Shown here: piece after piece, positions 10,144 through 21,787 of the stretch
How the letters are laid out: the number at the start of each line of letters is the position of its first letter
Position numbering within the stretch: the first letter of the stretch is position 1
Assembly (NCBI GenBank): GCA_003339415.1
Contig: PDHQ01000273.1
Coordinates: 1 to 46,193, forward strand
Length of the DNA: 46,193 nt
Reading direction: 5' to 3'
DNA from: Ophiocordyceps camponoti-saundersi (nom. inval.)
Lineage: Eukaryota > Ascomycota > Sordariomycetes > Hypocreales > Ophiocordycipitaceae
Program-made: the position numbers and the translations under genes
The notes under the pieces: model-generated
What the model saw: the letters and a program-made list of their open reading frames with translations, nothing else
Databases searched by the model: none
Told to the model about the DNA's origin: nothing

Positions 10144-10860
10144 TTATAAAGTTAGCTATAGCTATTAAGTAAGTATCTATAATAATAGCTAGAAGTAATA
10201 GCTATAATAAGGTTATAAAAACTAACGCGTTATAATAAGAGGCTATAATACTAAAAGTAGTAATACTAAAAGTTATAATACTAAAGGGGTTTAAATACTT
10301 TATAAGTATAAGCTAACGAAAACTCCCTATTTTTAACGTTACTTAAGTAATTTATTATACGTATAATCCCTTAGTTTAGTTTTAATCTTTAGTACGATAA
10401 CGTTAGGCGAGACTTAGCCTACGTTATCTTAGCCGCTACTTTAAAAAATATAATATTAAGCGCGGTAGCGCTAACTTTAGGAATAAAAGAGGCGTATATA
10501 ATATACGCTATTATTTAAAATAGTGATCTAAGCCTAATAGGTAATAAAGTATTTCCTCGATCTTATCGATCTTATATATTATCTTAAACTCTTAAATAGC
10601 GGTAGCTTTACGCTTTTTTTAGGCGAAGAATAGATTTTTATCCGTTATATTAGTCTTTATCTATTATATTAGATTCGACTACGTTTTAGTCCTTACGTAG
10701 CTATACGGCACGATTATTTATTATTCTTAGAGACCGGATATATAATAAGCACTATATAAATACCCTCGCTTCTTAGGAGTTTATTACGCTAATAATCCCT
10801 AGCTATAGCTAATAATAAAGTTTTCCTTAGCGTTTCCTCGCTAGTATTATAGCCTTTATT

Positions 10861-11082
10861 AGCCGCGATTTATCCCTTAGATTTCTAAAGCTTCTTAAAA
10901 GTTTACTACGCTAATAATCTTTTAATAAGATAGTATCTCGAAAATTATAATCGAAATATATTTTTAAAATAGCCGCGATCTATCCCTTAGATTTCTAAAG
11001 CTTCTTAAAAGTCTACTATATTATTAATCTTTTAGTAAAATAGTATTTTAAAAATCGCGATTAAAATATATTTTTAAAATAT
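10861..11082 (+). repeat. Tandem repeat, two 110-bp units
   Basis: Units start at 10861 and 10971 with AGCCGCGATYTATCCCTTAG and share ATTTCTAAAGCTTCTTAAAAG plus a copy of the 17-bp motif. A partial third copy, beginning TAGCTGCAATCTATCC, lies near 11280-11340. Confidence 0.85.
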
Positions 11083-12352
11083 ACGGAAACTGTAGCGTTT
11101 AGAAGCCCGTATTTCTAAGTTTATCGAAGCTTAATAGCTACGATAATAGTAAAAATAGGGGTCGCTTTCTACCTAAGCACCTGCTCCTTATTTTTAAGAT
11201 AACCGAGATAAAATTATATCTATTATAAATTAGGGATATTATAAGTCTTAGCTTTAGATATAGAGTATTATAGCCTCTATTAGCTGCAATCTATCCTTAA
11301 ATTTCTAAAGCTTCTACTTAGGAGTTTACTACGCTAATAATTTATAACTTATAAATATTAGCAGAAGCCCTAATAGCTAGAGAAAGAAAAGAAAAGTAAG
11401 CGGATAGTTTATTACGCTAATAATCTAATCTAGATAAGCTAACTATTACGCTAATAATCTATTACGCGGATAATCCGCGTAGTAATTTACTATACTAATA
11501 ATCTAGTTTAGATAATCTAAAACTTTAAGATATAAGTAGATAGTCCGCTACGCGGATAATTTAAATCCGCTATACTAATAATCTATTAGTTATCGTAAAC
11601 TTATAACGCGTACCTTTACTTATAAAGGTAAGTTTAGATAAGTAATTTATTATACCGATAATTTATTATATAGATAATCCTAATTTATATAGATAATCTA
11701 AATCCGCTATACTAATAATCTATAATTTATAGATATTAGCGGAAGCCTTAGTAGCTAAAGAAAAAAAAGAGAAATAAGCAGATAATCTACTACGCTAATA
11801 ATCTAAATTTACTATACTAATAATCCGCTACGCGGATAATCCTAGTCCGCGTAAGTAATCCGCTCGCTTATATTTTACGTAATAAAGGTAAATAGTAAAA
11901 AAGCGGGCGATATAGTTTAATAACTTATCCTCCTTCCTCTAGTAGCGGTTATCTTCCTTATTATATATTCTTCGGGCGGTAGCTTAGGCGGAGGTAAGGT
12001 TAAGGGGCTACGTATAAGCTATTACCTATTAGGATATTATAATATTTAAATAGTAAAATAGGGTTAGTTTATAATAGGGGTTTTTAGGGCTTTAGGAGGG
12101 TAAGGATACTTTTTACTTTTATAATAGATAATAAGTTATAATAGGCTAAGGAAAGGGGGAAGAAAAGGGGGAGATAATACTTAAGAGGAGGAGAAGGAGA
12201 AAGGTAAAAAGTAAAGATACTTTTTACTCCTATAGTATAAATAATCTACTACGCTAATAATCCGCCACTAGGTAGCAATCTACTACTAGGTAGTAATATC
12301 CCTTATACTAATAGCTTATTAGTCTTAGGAATAGTTATTTTATTAGCTTCCT

Positions 12353-12369
12353 CCCCCCCCCCCCCCCCC
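12353..12369 (+). repeat. C homopolymer tract (17 C)
   Basis: An uninterrupted run of 17 C in non-coding repeat DNA. On the minus strand it is a G-run comparable to those at 1847 and 13070-13379. Confidence 0.95.
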
Positions 12370-12950
12370 TAGCCCGAGTCCGGATAATTCGCCGCTAAGT
12401 AGTAAGCAGTTTACTATACTAATAATCTACTAAGTTAATTACTACGCTATTAATAGCTAAAGCTAATCGAGGCTATATTAAGCTATCCTCCCTAAGTAAA
12501 TACTCTTTTTCCTAAACTATAAGCTTTTATTTACTATTAAGATAAACTATATTAGCTTTTATTATAATAGTTAGTATAAGCTTAGTTAAATCCGGATCCT
12601 ACCCTTAATACTAAAAGGTATATATCCTAAATAATATAAAGCCTATCTTTAGGCGATATTCTTACGATAGCTTAACTAAAACTTTTATATAAATATTATT
12701 AACTTTCGCTATATATATTTTTTAGGAAAAGCGGTAGCGTCCCCCCTAGCCTAGCTATAATAATTAAAAGCCGTTTTCGGTTCTATAAATAGCCCCCCCC
12801 CCTCCCTAAATCTAGATAGTTAGTAATTTACTATACTAATAATCTAGAATTTAAAAATATAAGCCCGCCTTACCGTTAAACTAAACGCTAATAGCTTAAT
12901 CGGGCCTAATATTATACTATGCTTAGAACCTTTTTATAAGCGTCTTAATA

Positions 12951-13406
12951 ATTTACTACGCGGATAATCCTAGTTTATATTCCCTAACTTTTAATAATAA
13001 GGATAATCTTCCGGATCTACTTAAGCTTCTTAGTAAAAGTTTCTATTATATTTATAGCTAAGATAATAAGGGGGGGGGGGGGAAGGCGGATAGTTTACTA
13101 CGCGGATAATCTTAATCTACGTTCCCTAATTATTAGTAATATAAACGATTTTTTAGATCTACTTAAGCTTCTTAGTAAAAGTTTCTATTATATTTATAGC
13201 TAAGATAATAGGGGGGGGGGGGAAGGCGGATAATTTACTATATAAATAATCCTAGTCTATATTCCCTAACTATTAGTAATATAAATAATTTTTCGGATCT
13301 ACTTAAGCTTCTTAGTAAAGGTTTCTATTATATTAATAGCTATAATAATAAGGGGGGGAGGGGGGGGGGAGGCGGATAGTCCACTACGCGGATAATCTAG
13401 GTCCGC
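12951..13406 (+). repeat. Three 140-bp tandem units, each with a G-tract
   Basis: GGATCTACTTAAGCTTCTTAG (or AGATCT in the middle copy) starts at 13013, 13155 and 13295, so the period is about 141 bp. Each unit ends in a G-run (13070-13082, 13211-13222, and 13362-13379 interrupted by one A) followed by AAGGCGGATA or AGGCGGATA and one copy of the 17-bp motif. The last motif copy and its flank keep CA/TG (GTCCACTACG, GTAGACAATCC). Confidence 0.88.
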
Positions 13407-14278
13407 GTAGACAATCCTAGGTACCTGCTTACCTAGGTACTAGTTAGAAGGTATATCTATACTATATAAGTAAGTAGCTAGTCGGGGTTCGTAATTAATC
13501 TAAAGGTAATAAAAGTAAGTAGATACTTAGGAATAGAAGTAAAATAAATTATAATTTTATTAATAGTGCCGGGTAATTATAACTATAAATAGTAAATATA
13601 AGCTAATAATTATATTAAGTAGTTAGTTAAGATAGAGAGGTAGAAAAGGTAATAGAGATAGGAAAATTAAGGAGATAATAGAGATAGAGAGGTTAAAAAG
13701 GTAACGGAGATAGAGAGGTTAAGGAGGTAACGGAGATAGGTATTTAGGGGTAGGTTATCTAAGATAGAAAGTTAATAGCGTCTCTTACCTTACTATAGCT
13801 ATTATTATACTATTAGTTAAGAGAGGTAAAAGTAAGTACTAACCGAGATAAAGCTAAGATAAGGATATTATTATTTTCTATATATAAGCTAAGTATTAAT
13901 ATAGGGACTTATTATATTAAGTAAGTGCCTTAGGTACTTTTATAGGAGAGGTAAGTAGATATATAATACTATCCGGTAAGGTAGAGAGTAAAGGATATAT
14001 AAGGGTAATTTATTCGGAAGATAGAAAGTAAGTTAATACTTACTAAGTAAGCTACGTTTTAAAAAAATTAATACTTATAAGGCCTGCCTAGCTTACCTAT
14101 TTACCTAAGTATTACCTAAGTAAGCAAGTTAAGTAAAAGGTAGAAGTTAGTATAGTAAAGATATATTACTTAAAGGATAATAAAGATATAAACTTACCTG
14201 CTTAATATTTATAGCTATTTAACCTACTATTTAACCTAAATAGTATTATTCTTACTAATACGGATAATATATACTTTA
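13407..14278. other. Degraded non-coding DNA with a purine-rich block
   Basis: Short spared sequence at 13420-13445 (GTACCTGCTTACCTAGGTAC, a near-palindrome) gives way to RIP-degraded DNA. At about 13630-13745 a loose tandem of GGTAACGGAGATAGAGAGGTTA-like units makes one strand almost purely purine plus T. No gene was found up to the Copia insertion. Confidence 0.55.
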
Positions 14279-14283
14279 GTAGG

Positions 14284-14593
14284 TGTTAGATATTATCTCT
14301 TTATACCCCTTTATATCTACTATACCGTTTATACGATATATATATAGAGGATAGCACGGACATAAGGAAGCCTCTAACGAAATATATATTACTACCTAAG
14401 TCGTGCCTCGTATAACTTAGGAGGTAGGAGGTAGCTTAGATAAGAAAAAGGAGGGTATAGAAGTAGAGCGTTATCTAGCTATATAGCCGCTCTCCCTTAT
14501 ACGATAAAGAAAGGGTATCTATCTCTAATTATACTTAATATAAGTTACCTTTACTTTCTCTTACCTATATATATATATAAAAACTACTTAATA
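14284..14593 (+). repeat. 5' LTR of Copia A
   Basis: Starts TGTTAGATATTATCTC and ends TACTTAATA, the expected RIP form of an LTR running from TG to CA. The best-preserved part is CCTAAGTCGTGCCTCGTATA near 14396. It keeps more TG/CA than the 3' LTR. Confidence 0.9.
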
Positions 14594-14749
14594 CTAATTA
14601 ATAGTTATATTAGTTAATTATTAGTTAATTATAAATTAGCTAAAATAATAAGATAGGTATCGTATAATATTAAAAAGCCCTTATACTTACTATTAACCGA
14701 TACCTGTACTTTTACCTTACTTTTTAATATTAGTTCTTACTAAAAAGCT

Positions 14750-17700
14750 ATTTTTACCCGGTGCTACTATTAAGACTAAAAGATTAAAGTAATATACGAT
14801 ACTTACTAATAATAAAGTCTTTACCGAAAAGCTATATTTAGCCTAGTATTTTTTACTAGTTATATAATATTACTTTTAATAGCGTTCCGGAAACGTAATA
14901 ATAATAATATAGCTTCTATAACCTTAAAAGTTAAATAGGAAATAGTAAATATATTAACTATAATAATAGTAATAAATAAGACTTTAGCTTCGTATAATAA
15001 AATAATAAAAGGAAGTAAAGTTAACCTTTATATCTAAACTTAAAATATAAACTTAACTTATTAAAATATATAACCTAACCTTATATAACCTCCCGATAAG
15101 GTCGAATTAATAATATTTATTACTTAGTAGATATATAATATTATTTACTTTAACTTTTATAAGGATAACCTTCTTCGTATAATTTAATTAAAACTTTAAG
15201 GATAAACCTACTACTAGCTAAAATATATTTACTATATATTCTTAAAAAAACTAACTTAAATTATAATCGTATAATATATCCCGCTTATTAGAAACGGTAT
15301 ATTAATTAAACGCTTTATATAACTTCTTAAGGCTAAACTAGAAGATATTTTACCCCCTAACTTATAAAAAGCCCCTTCTATATAATTAAACTACCCCCCC
15401 TCTTCTAAACTAACTTTTCTAAATTATATAATATAAGCTTTATATTTAGCATAGCCCCCTAAGTTAAAATATATTATAATATAGCTATTACGAAGTATCT
15501 TAGCTAAACCCCTATTTCGTATAACTTATATATAGAAGTTAATTACTTTATATAACTTAAATATATAGCTACCCTTAGTAACCCTAACTTAGACCCTCTT
15601 AGAACTAATAAATTAAGCCTTAATAAGTATCGTATAAGTTTATATACTACTATTAATATAATAAGTAGTAAATAAACTAATCTCCCTAGATAAAGTTACC
15701 GCTTTCTTTAAGGGTTAGCGAAAAGATTAGAACTATATAAGGCGGCCGTATAATATACTAATCGATAAGGCTAGGATTTTTATTAGCTATTACTCCCGTA
15801 TTAGTATAACGGAAAATTAATTCTACGCTATTTTTCCGGATATTTTTTTAGATAAAGCTTAGGATTATTATTTATATTTTATTAGATTAGATAAATAATA
15901 AGATAAAATTTATCTTTTTATAGATATATACTTTAATATTCGTATAAACTATTTATTATATTAAATAGATTAAATTACTCTTTTTTTTAATACCGTATAA
16001 TAAGAAAACCCTAATAAAACTATAATAGATTTACTTAATACCCTTCTTAATAAACTTCGACTTATTTAATAAGCTTTGAAACTTAACTATTAAGGAGAAA
16101 AGTAACTTCTTACTACTATTATATAAGCTTATCGCGGCGTTTTAGAACTTAAATTAGCTATAATATTCTAAAATATATCGTACGAAATATTTATTAATCG
16201 CCTCTATTCCTCCCTTACTATCGCTATAGATAAAACTACTAATTAGTTTTTTATTAAATAACGCTACCTTAATTATAATAAATATTATACGAACCCCGGA
16301 TAATCTTCTTTTACTCCCTGCTAATAATAATCGCCCCCTATATAACGTTTTTCCTTATAATAACGCTAGTTCTAACTTTATATAATATAAAAGTACGTTA
16401 TATATAAAAAGGAAGGATATTAGTTTACGAATTATAAGTTAGATAATATCTAACGCGTATATAAGTAGTACCTTACTAATTATAAAGAAACTAGCTAGGA
16501 CCCCCTTATAGAGGAAGAATTTAGTATATTCTTTTTATTATATAAAAGTTCTAATAAATAAGATTCCTAGTTTTTATAATTATATAATAAAGACTCCGAT
16601 ATTAAAAAAGAAATTATTAGCGGCGAAAACGCAGTTTTATTTTTTATTATAATAGCCTATATATACCGCCTTACTAGCGATAATATTTACTAACTAAAGG
16701 CCCCGGCGGTTCCTATAAAATAATTCCTCCTTTCCGATATATATCGTATAATATACTAAGGTAAGCTTTAAGATATAGAAGCTACGTAAATCTTAATTAT
16801 AAGTAAACTATAAGTAGAAGCCTATATCTAGGAATACCCTTATATAATTATTAACTAGACCCTAACTAAGAATATAATTTATTTTAGTTTTTTAAAACTT
16901 ACTAAGCTAATTAGAACTATTATCGTACGAAACCTCTTTAGTAAAGTCTTTTACTATATTCTTAATATTTCTACCCTATTCCTTTTCTATCTTAAAGATA
17001 CTAACTACCTTTATACTTTCTACGATAATATAAAGGATATTATCGTATAATATAATAATATAATAGTTCCTATTATTAGGAAATAAGGATATCTATTTTT
17101 TAATATCTTAAAGTAAGAATCTATATTATATTATATAAAATAAGAGTTATAATAATTTTACTAATATTTTAGCTACCTTTATATATAATAGCTTTATAAT
17201 TTACTAAAAAAAGCTAGTTTTTTAGATATAACCCTTATAGCCCTTAAGTTAATCTAATATTTATATTACTAATACTAATTATATAACTTAAAACCTTAGC
17301 GATTTAAATTCTCCCTTAAAAATAATTATAATTTTAACTACTCGCTTATTATTAATATCTTTTACCTTAGCGGTAAGCTAGTTTTATATACTATTAATAA
17401 AGCTATATTTTTCTAAGTAGCCGCCTTCGTATAAAATATATTAGCGGTAAATATTTAAAATATTTTATATAAGTGCTAGATTTATATATACTAAGGCTTA
17501 CTAGATATTATCTCTTACGATACTAAGATTAACTTTTCCTCTTTAAAGTTTTATACGAACGCGAAATTACTTAGCACTATATATAAAAAAGTGCTTATCG
17601 AAGCGTATTAAGCGATTAGTAAGGTTAAATATATATACGCCCCTTTTAAGTAGGCGTATAATATTTTACGATAGGAAATTAGTATTAAGATTAATAATAT

Positions 17701-19802
17701 AATTATTTTTTAGATAGCTATTAAGGCTATTAACGATATAGCTAAATTAGATAGCCTTATCCTAATATTTCTTATTTTTAGTACTTACCTTTATATTTTA
17801 TATAACTTACCCCTAGCCCCTAATATTATTATAAAAGCCTAAGTAATTTAGCGCGCTATAATATAAGTATAATAAATTAAGGCTTAAGCGGACGTTTTAC
17901 GCGCTTTTTATACTTAAAATAAACCTAACTTATACGATATCTTATCGCTTCTTTTTTAAAGCGAAGTTTTTATTTAGCGTAAAAAGGATAAATAGTAAGG
18001 TTTTTTCTATATTTCTAATTTTAATAGCTAAGATATTATCCTTAAACTCCTTATAAGACTAACTAGATTTCGTATAATATAGGTTAAACCTTATCTCCGC
18101 TCCCTCCCTATTATACCTATAAAAAAAAGTATAGTTCGAAATCCTAATTATACCCTTATATAATAAAAACTCGTACGAAGCTTTTCCCTCCGTATTTATT
18201 ATTATAAAGGAAAAAGATAATTACGTACTTACTATATAATTACGGTAATAAGGTATTATTATTACCTTAAAATAACTATTCGAGGCCTCTAATTATAAGG
18301 AAATTAATATACTCTTTATATAAAAAGTCTTTACCTTTATTTAATATAACCTTTCCTCGGACCTTATAAGATATATTTTTAAAACGCGTCTCGTATAAGA
18401 GGTAAAAAATTTAAATAATAAACCTTACGAGAAATCCTAGCTTATCGTTTAAAGGTACGGTAATAACGGTAAGGAAGAAATACTTATATAATTACTTATA
18501 ATTCTATATATATTATAGCGCCTCCTTCTTACCCTTAAACTTACCTTTATAAAGTTATATAACTACTAAAGCGAACTATAAGATATTATATAAGTATATA
18601 CGTAATCTATTAATTTTTTAAGTTATACGATATACGCGTATTTTCTTAAAAAACTATAAGATTAATATTTACCTTATACTCTTTTATATATTAAGAAGCT
18701 GCTATATAAGCTAGTAAAATTAAAATTATACTAATTTAAGATATATTATAATTATTATTATACGAACCTTTATATAACGCCTTTATCGTATAATTTATAT
18801 TTTTTATTTATAATAGCCGGCCCTAACTTATTCGGAATAATAAGCTTATAGATAGATAATATATTCTCTTTTACGTTTAATATATTCTCTAAACTTAAGG
18901 AAAATAAGTTAAATAAGTAAAGCTTTATACGAAGCCTAAAATATTCCTTACTAATAGCTTATTTATTAACTTTAATAGTAGTTATATTATGCGCGAATCG
19001 TATAATATCGTTCTTATATAGAAAAGATAGGTAAGGGGCCTTTATATTATTAACTTAACCGCTAATACTACCCCGTAGGACTTTATTAGCTAGCGAGCCC
19101 GAGGAGTATATATTACTTCTACTTATTAACTAGAGGCGTTATATAACCTTATAATAGCCGCTTAAGTAACTAATCCTTCCTTATAAGATATTTTAGCCCT
19201 TAATAAATATATCTAGTAGTAGATTAATAATACTACCCGCGGTCTATAGTTTATTCCGCTTAACTTATCTTATATAAAACTATTTATTTTTATAAATAAG
19301 TTATTTGCGAATAATAAGGACCTTACCTTATAGCTTAGTACCTTAATTATCCTTAGTAAAAAAGACTAGTCTTCTAACTTATTTATCGTATAAGGTAATA
19401 TCCTTTACTAAACCTCTATAAAGTATAAAAGGGTTACTTAAAATATCTTAGTAAGCGAACTTTATAATATAATAAATAGCGTTAATATCGGCCTAGCCTT
19501 TTACTTAACTATTTAGGCTATCGTATAATCTTTAAGCACGCCCTTAATCCCCTTTATTTTTTATATAGACTTATATTCGTTATACGATTATTTTATAAAG
19601 CTTAGCTTAATAATAGAAAAATAACTAATAATCGATATTATAGCTATTTATAAGTTATATAAGTATAAGGAAATTTTAGAAATATAATAGATTAATAGTA
19701 AGAATAACCTAGCTAACGCCTATACTAAAGATAGCCCTAACTTAGCTTTATTAACCCTTATTTTTATAAATTCTTATAAGTTATAAATTAAAGCTACTAT
19801 CT
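14750..19802 (+). pseudogene. Copia A Gag-Pol polyprotein (broken)
   Basis: Gag is seen at about 15820-16250, with IFPDIFLDKAQDYY and then LLNKLRLIQQALKLNYQGE and AYRGV, a pattern common in fungal Copia polyproteins. A pre-integrase segment lies at about 17140-17220. The integrase core has its first acidic position at 17354 (now AAT, Asn), the second at 17519 (GAT, Asp) and the third at 17627 (now AAA, Lys), giving D-54-D-35-E spacing. The integrase C-terminal part runs to about 18080. Reverse transcriptase covers about 18400-19250, with a TDD-like box reading IDN at 18852-18860 in a different frame from its flanks, so a small indel is likely there. RNase H follows (LFANNKDL at 19301, then VSELYNI and YTKDSPN), ending near 19802. 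Stops are mainly Gln-to-stop. The start is not determinable because ATG becomes ATA. Confidence 0.88.
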
Positions 19803-21272
19803 AATAACTTACCTAAGTTATACGAAACTTATACTCTTTTCTTTCCTATATCTTTACTTCGTCTAACCTTTTATCTTTATTTTCTTATTTTTTTTATATT
19901 TTTACGTTTTTTTCTATTATTTTTATATAAAAATTATTATTAATTCTTTCTAGGTATTATTTAACCCCTACGCTTAATTTTAAAATAGTAAAGCTATAAG
20001 TCTTAAACGCTTAATTTTTTTTTCTTTTCCTTTAGTTTTTTTCTTATTATTTAACCCTATTACTACTTCTTTTTTACCCCTGCCCCTTATTATTTATCGT
20101 TTAAGATAATAATATACTCCTCCGTATTAGGAGGCGCTCCGCCTAATATTACTATTACCTATCCCCGCCGCTAGCTATTAGGCGATTTAATAGGAGTAAT
20201 TACTAAGGTATAAGGTGCCGGCTTAAGAGTTTATAACGCTTAGCCCTATTATACGAAAAAGTATTTTATTATATAAAACTACTATATATAAATAATATAG
20301 GCCCCGTTACTATTTATCTAATATATATTAAATAGGTAAGGATTTTTAATATAAATATAATATAGTTTTATTATTACCCTGCTATAACTTATTAGTAAGA
20401 CCGCTAAAAAATAACTTAGGCGTCGGATAATAATAGCTTTAATACGCTTAGAATCTTAAATATTATTAAGGCGGATAAAAATATTAAATAATAGTATAGC
20501 TATTAGTTAAATCTCCGCTTACTACTCTCCTATTAGTATTATTATTATATAATAGCTAAACTTTTTCTTTCTTATATTTAAGGATATTTATTATATAAAG
20601 CGCTAGTTATCTTTCTTATTATAAAATATATAAACTTAGTAAAACTTAAGTTAATAAGCTATAACGCTATTAAGATAAGGAGGTATATTATATAACTAAT
20701 AATTATTAATAAAAATAACTTAAGTATATTATATAATTTAATAATCCTTAATAAAGATTTTTCTAATTATTATTATTATCTTCGTTAATTAGCTTAAAGA
20801 AGAAAGGAAAAAAAAAGGAAGAGAAAGAGAGAGAGAGAGAGGGAGCGAGGAGGGGTTTTTATACCCCTCTAAAAGCGGTAAGAGGTAGCAAAATCCGATT
20901 TTTAATTCCTATTTTTTATAATATTTTTTAGTATTTTTAGTATAAGGTTATAAAAAGTCGATTTCCTACTTATTTTTCCTAATATTATAACTATAAGAGA
21001 CCTTTATAGTAAAACTTTATAAAAATATATTACGGATTAAATTATATAATAACCCGATTTTTATTTTTCGGCCGGTAATTTATTTTCTTTATCTTTTTTT
21101 ACTATAATATTATAGGCGTTATTTACTTTTAGAGATTTTTTCGATTATATACTTATTTAATATTATATAATTATTTTTCTCTAAAAATATTTACTTTTTA
21201 GGAAAACGGAGTTTTTTCTTCGTATAATACCTTTTTATTTAATATATCTTTTTATAAAAAGAAAAAGTTAAA
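19803..21272 (+). other. Long 3' non-coding region of Copia A
   Basis: About 1.47 kb separates the end of RNase H from the 3' LTR, which is long for Copia. It contains a GC-rich stem (AGGAGGCGCTCCGCCT near 20130), a purine tract with (GA)n at about 20797-20855, and right after it an inverted repeat GAGGGG...CCCCTC around 20850-20875. The same sequence is present in reverse at 23935-25390 in Copia B, so it belongs to the element. I see no further reading frame that I can defend. Confidence 0.7.
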
Positions 21273-21573
21273 TATTAGATATTATCTCTCTATACCTTTT
21301 TATATTTATTATATAATATATATATAAAAAATAGTATAGATATAAGGAAGCCTTTAACGAAATATATATTACTACCTAAATCGTGCCTCGTATAACTTAG
21401 GAGGTAGGAGGTAGCTTAGATAAGAAGAAGGAGGGTATAGAAGTAAAGCGTTATCTAGTTATATAGCCGCTCTTCCTCGTACGATAAAGGAAAGGTATCT
21501 ATCTTTAATTATACTTAATATAGGTTACTTTTACTTTCTCTTACTTATATATATATATAAAAACTACTTAATA
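21273..21573 (+). repeat. 3' LTR of Copia A
   Basis: A 301-bp copy of the 5' LTR starting TATTAGATATTATCTC, where the initial TG has become TA. The AAATCGTGCCTCGTATA core is shared. Differences from the 5' LTR are mostly C-to-T or G-to-A. Confidence 0.9.
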
Positions 21574-21578
21574 GTAAG

Positions 21579-21787
21579 CTTAATCGTATTAAGTTTAATA
21601 ATAACTAGCTTATTATAATAATATATTACTTAGTATAAGCTAAAAATATAGTTTTTTTTATTAAGTATATTAATAAGGGTAAGAAAAATAAAGATATAAT
21701 AGTTATTAAGTTTATAAATAAAGATTTAGTTAACTTATCTAAGAAGGCTATTTATTAAGTAATCTTTATATATATATATAAGTAATA
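21579..21787. other. Unique spacer between Copia A and the Gag-only unit
   Basis: About 210 bp of AT-rich DNA that has no partner next to the second Gag-only unit at 40011. It may be the original insertion site of one of these elements. Nothing else was recognised. Confidence 0.5.

Larger units (their letters stand above)
9961..13406 (+). repeat. Region built from a dispersed 17-bp motif family
   Basis: The motif TTTACTACGCTAATAATC, or its variant TACTACGCGGATAATC, recurs about twenty times on the plus strand. Examples are at 9961, about 10780, 10901, about 11325, several between 11405 and 11870, about 12240, 12400, 12825, 12951, 13085, 13225 and 13380. Many copies are next to CCGCGTAG, so GCGGATAATCCGC half-palindromes form. 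I see no protein. The motif occurs both in tandem units and in otherwise unrelated sequence, so it looks like a shared building block of a satellite-like domain. Confidence 0.75.
14284..21573 (+). mobile_element. Ty1/Copia LTR retrotransposon A, plus strand
   Basis: A complete 7.29-kb element with two LTRs of about 300 bp. The 5-bp duplications GTAGG (14279-14283) and GTAAG (21574-21578) differ by one RIP-type change and define the insertion. Integrase precedes reverse transcriptase and RNase H, which places it in Copia. A polypurine stretch AAAAAGAAAAAG sits just upstream of the 3' LTR. The tRNA primer site after the 5' LTR is too mutated to identify. Its inverted partner is the element at 23654-30916. 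Confidence 0.93.

Noticed and set aside
9961..13406. CRISPR array
   Set aside because: The motif is irregularly spaced with no constant-length spacers, and the DNA is fungal.
13485..13510. tRNA or SINE B-box (GGTTCG near 13490)
   Set aside because: There is no matching A-box or cloverleaf at the right distance, and GGTTCG alone is too short.
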